A DNA stretch of 46,906 bases from an uncultured Rubripirellula sp. (GTDB lineage: Bacteria; Planctomycetota; Planctomycetia; Pirellulales; Pirellulaceae), in NCBI GenBank assembly GCA_938075415.1, contig CALJHC010000038.1, positions 1 through 46,906 on the forward strand, written 5' to 3'. The stretch's first letter is position 1. Each line of letters begins with the position of its first letter. The position numbers and the translations under genes were made by a program. The notes under the pieces were generated by a model. That model ran no database searches. It was given only the letters and a program-made list of their open reading frames with translations, and had not been told where the DNA came from. Of this stretch, positions 45,066-46,906 are shown in pieces.

Positions 45066-45499
45066 ACGAAGTGACCGAAGAGGCAGTTAGTATTTGGATT
45101 GATTGATTCGGCCTCGCGGAACCGCCCGTTAGCTTTTATCCAGTTTTTGTACTGGTTTGGGTGTGAGCGTTGAACTGATTGAACACATGATCAGTCAATC
45201 TGGTTTGATTTTCAGCGACTTCATCTCCTATGCGAGGGTCTTGACTCGGTCGCGGTTGCAAGCCTTGCCTTGACATTGAGTTTTGATCTTATCCGCTTGC
45301 ATGTGGCTATCGCGGGGCGGTTTTGCTGTAGAGAGTCTTGCTTGGTTTTTATGGGTGTTGGCAATCAAGCTTAATTCATAACTTGGGGATTGGATTGCCA
45401 GGATTCACAGGTCAAGCAATTTGGAGGGAACCGCTAGTGCGCCTTGTGCTGAAGGGTTCTGGCCTGCCCCAACGTCGTGGTGGAGTGCTCGCCAAAAAC
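45066..45499. other. Intergenic region left of the insertion sequence
   Basis: About 430 bases with no supported gene. It ends at the target duplication of the insertion sequence. I could not tell whether the element interrupts a gene. Confidence 0.4.
45495..45499. repeat. Target-site duplication, left copy
   Basis: aaaac directly precedes the left inverted repeat and recurs directly after the right one at 46749-46753. Because of the A-run, its length could be four or five bases. Confidence 0.65.
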
Positions 45500-45520
45500 T
45501 GATCCAGATGTTATGAGAGT
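45500..45520 (+). repeat. Left inverted repeat of the insertion sequence
   Basis: Reads tgatccagatgttatgagag plus t. It matches the reverse complement of the right end at all but positions 2, 8 and 9. Confidence 0.85.
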
Positions 45521-45553
45521 CTAAAGCCAAAAATCGGGCGAGGAGACTCTTAG

Positions 45554-45838
45554 ATGAAGAAGCGAAATAAGCGACATAGGCCAGAGCAGATCGTCAAGAA
45601 ACTGCGTGATGCTGAAGTGATGCTCAATGGCGGAAAGCGCATCGAGGAAGTACTTAAGACTTTGGAAGTCAGCGAAGCGACATTCCATCGATGGCGTAAT
45701 CAGTACGGAGGCATGAAGAGTGAAGAAGCCAAAAGGCTGAAAGATCTTGAAGGAGAGAACGCTCGCCTCAAGCGACTTCTGGCCGAAGCAGAGCTTGATA
45801 AGTCGATGCTAAAGGAAGCGCTTCGGGGAAACGACTAA
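45554..45838 (+). CDS. IS3-family OrfA (transposase DNA-binding subunit)
   Basis: A 94-residue protein: helix-turn-helix segment HRPEQIVKKLRDAEVMLNGG then VSEATFHRWRNQYGG (residues about 9-53), followed by a leucine-zipper-like coiled coil ENARLKRLLAEAELDKSMLK. Such proteins bind the element ends and, through a -1 shift, provide the N-terminus of the full OrfAB transposase. GGAG lies eight bases before the ATG. The last codons before the stop contain the slippery heptamer. Confidence 0.92.
   Translation: MKKRNKRHRPEQIVKKLRDAEVMLNGGKRIEEVLKTLEVSEATFHRWRNQYGGMKSEEAKRLKDLEGENARLKRLLAEAELDKSMLKEALRGND
45826..45832 (+). promoter_or_regulatory. Programmed -1 frameshift heptamer
   Basis: G GGA AAC, in the orfA frame, fits the X XXY YYZ rule exactly and lies just before the orfA stop at 45836-45838. 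A slip by one base moves ribosomes into orfB, which is open from 45802 in the -1 frame, so the overlap contains the site. Confidence 0.8.
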
Positions 45839-46737
45839 GCCCGACACAGAAACGCGAGACCGTTAAGCGACTGCGACGGAAATTCTCGGTCTCTGAACGT
45901 CGGGCATGTCGAGGCGTTGGGTTCTCGCGAACCAGTGTCCGTTACCGTCGTCGCGAGAAGAGTGACGAGGCGTGTCTCCGCAAGCGATTACATGCACTGG
46001 CTCGGCAGCGTCCGCGATTTGGTTATCGCCAGATGACCAGGTTGCTTCGCCTTGAGGGGTTTCAAGTCAGCTTTAAACGCGTGTATCGCATTTGGAAAGC
46101 AGAAGGCCTGAAAGTACGTCAAAAGCGCAAGAAAAAGCGAGCACAGGGCAATTCCAAGAATGCGTGCCACCGCTTGAGGGCGGAGCGAATCAATCACATA
46201 TGGAGCTGGGACTTTATCTTCGATCGTACGACGAGTGGTCACTCTCTGAAGTGGCTCTCAATCGTTGATGAATACACACGGCGTTGTATCACGCTAGACG
46301 TGGGACGAAGCATGACCAGTGAGGATGTAATCAATCGCCTAGCGGAGTTGTTCGCGATGTATGGAGTTCCCGAGTGTATTCGGAGTGATAATGGCCCTGA
46401 GTTCGTCGCCAAGGCAATTCAGCAATGGCTGAGCTTGCTGGAGATCAAGACACTCTACGTACAACCTGCGAGTCCATGGCAAAATGGATATGCCGAGAGC
46501 TTCCACAGTCGCCTACGGGACGAGTTATTAAACATGGAAGAATTTGACAGTGCACGGCACGCTCGCGCCCATGCGGCAGCTTGGCGGGAGGACTATAACG
46601 GCTACCGACCACACAGCTCTCTTTCTGGCCTGCCGCCGGATGAATTCACGCGTCGGTGTGCTGATTCCGTTCCGGCTGCGCCTCCACTCCATCAGCACAC
46701 CGAAACCCTAACTATTACCCAAACCGAACTCTCATAA
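45832..46737 (+). CDS. IS3-family OrfB (DDE transposase catalytic part)
   Basis: The catalytic part of the transposase, read after the -1 shift. It begins with a KRLRRKFSVSERRACR helix, then a PRFGYRQMTRLLRLEGF segment, and the integrase core: Asp in WSWDFIF (codon at 46210), Asp in RSDNGPEF (46387) and Glu in NGYAESFHSRLRDEL (46495). The last two are separated by 35 residues, the classic DD(35)E. The stop is at 46735-46737, inside the right end. The first Met in frame is at 46033, but the true protein starts with OrfA. Confidence 0.92.
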   Translation, partial: RLSPTQKRETVKRLRRKFSVSERRACRGVGFSRTSVRYRRREKSDEACLRKRLHALARQRPRFGYRQMTRLLRLEGFQVSFKRVYRIWKAEGLKVRQKRKKKRAQGNSKNACHRLRAERINHIWSWDFIFDRTTSGHSLKWLSIVDEYTRRCITLDVGRSMTSEDVINRLAELFAMYGVPECIRSDNGPEFVAKAIQQWLSLLEIKTLYVQPASPWQNGYAESFHSRLRDELLNMEEFDSARHARAHAAAWREDYNGYRPHSSLSGLPPDEFTRRCADSVPAAPPLHQHTETLTITQTELS

Positions 46738-46748
46738 CACTTGGATTA
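46728..46748 (-). repeat. Right inverted repeat of the insertion sequence
   Basis: The reverse complement begins taatccaagtgttatgagag. It overlaps the last codons of orfB, as is usual for the family. Confidence 0.85.
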
Positions 46749-46753
46749 AAAAC
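46749..46753. repeat. Target-site duplication, right copy
   Basis: aaaac, identical to the bases before the left end. Confidence 0.65.
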
Positions 46754-46789
46754 GGGGGCGTTCCACATGCGGTACAATTTATTGCACTC

Positions 46790-46906
46790 ATGATCCAGAG
46801 CTACAGACAATTTTTTGACAGCGACTTGGTGGCAGCACTCATCGCTATGGTCGTGCAATTAATTGAACGCTCACTGACATTCTCAATCTGGCTGACAGAG
46901 GTGACC
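46790..46906 (+). CDS. Possible gene start cut by the window end
   Basis: A frame is open from ATG 46790 through the last base (39 codons, starting MIQSYRQFFDSDLVAALIAM). The translation is amphipathic and plausible, but with no ribosome-binding site visible and no family match it is only a candidate. Confidence 0.2.
   Translation, partial: MIQSYRQFFDSDLVAALIAMVVQLIERSLTFSIWLTEVT

Larger units (their letters stand above)
45500..46748 (+). mobile_element. Complete IS3-family insertion sequence
   Basis: A 1249-base element bounded by 21-bp imperfect inverted repeats (18 of 21 positions match) at 45500-45520 and 46728-46748. It is flanked by aaaac direct repeats, and contains overlapping orfA and orfB linked by a -1 frameshift site. 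The size, the ends starting TGATCC/TAATCC and the OrfA/OrfB sequence resemble the IS407 group. Both frames and the DD(35)E triad are intact, so the copy could be active. Confidence 0.92.

Overview
The window looks like chromosomal DNA of a marine-type planctomycete, most like the Pirellulaceae (Rhodopirellula and relatives). The basis is family content: Cys-type sulfatases, a Planctomycete-type cytochrome with DUF1549 and DUF1553, a DUF1501 protein, a dehydrogenase/haem pair of the Pirellula-Verrucomicrobium type, a ThuA protein and a cysteine-rich secreted repeat protein. Genes lie on both strands with long non-coding gaps, and several use GTG or TTG starts. Family names come from recognising motifs by eye; no database search was run.

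Layout: 1-678 has no recognisable gene. 679-3025 (+) holds a DUF2891 protein overlapping a divergent Nramp-family transporter. 3520-9611 (-) is a tight four-gene operon, transcribed as c-type cytochrome, PQQ/sorbosone-dehydrogenase-like protein, ThuA protein, sulfatase. 10061-11781 (-) is a DUF3311/sodium-solute symporter pair. 12288-13919 (+) is a lone sulfatase. 14302-17755 (-) carries a secreted EEP-family phosphodiesterase, an alpha/beta hydrolase and a flotillin-like FloA. 18649-25015 holds small planctomycete proteins, AroH chorismate mutase with a downstream unknown gene, a DUF2461 protein and glutamine-dependent NAD synthetase. 25046-26032 (-) is a threonine-dehydratase-like PLP enzyme. 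26456-28078 (+) is a second lone sulfatase, close to the first. 28836-29378 (+) encodes a 25-cysteine repeat protein with a clear terminator. 29939-30928 (-) is a D-2-hydroxyacid dehydrogenase. 30929-32684 is a large gene-poor gap. 32685-42607 (+) is the main cluster: PSD1 cytochrome, sulfatase-esterase fusion, double sulfatase and DUF1501 protein. 43120-45065 (+) carries a DUF3127 protein, thymidine kinase and a small lipoprotein. 45500-46748 is a complete IS3-family element with terminal repeats, a target duplication and a -1 frameshift site.

How the genes may work together: five sulfatase genes carry six catalytic domains. Most have signal peptides. They sit with an esterase domain, secreted cytochromes and a sugar-dehydrogenase-like protein. 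This suggests extracytoplasmic removal of sulfate and acyl groups from a complex sulfated polysaccharide, possibly coupled to oxidation. The substrate is not visible from sequence, and no glycoside hydrolase, polysaccharide lyase or sulfatase-maturing enzyme lies in the window.

The most notable items are the two fused enzymes inside the 32685-42607 operon, the Nramp homologue whose metal-binding motif is GPGT instead of DPGN, the cysteine-rich repeat protein, and a scatter of unrelated short tandem repeats (10, 13, 14 and 17 bp units) in intergenic DNA.
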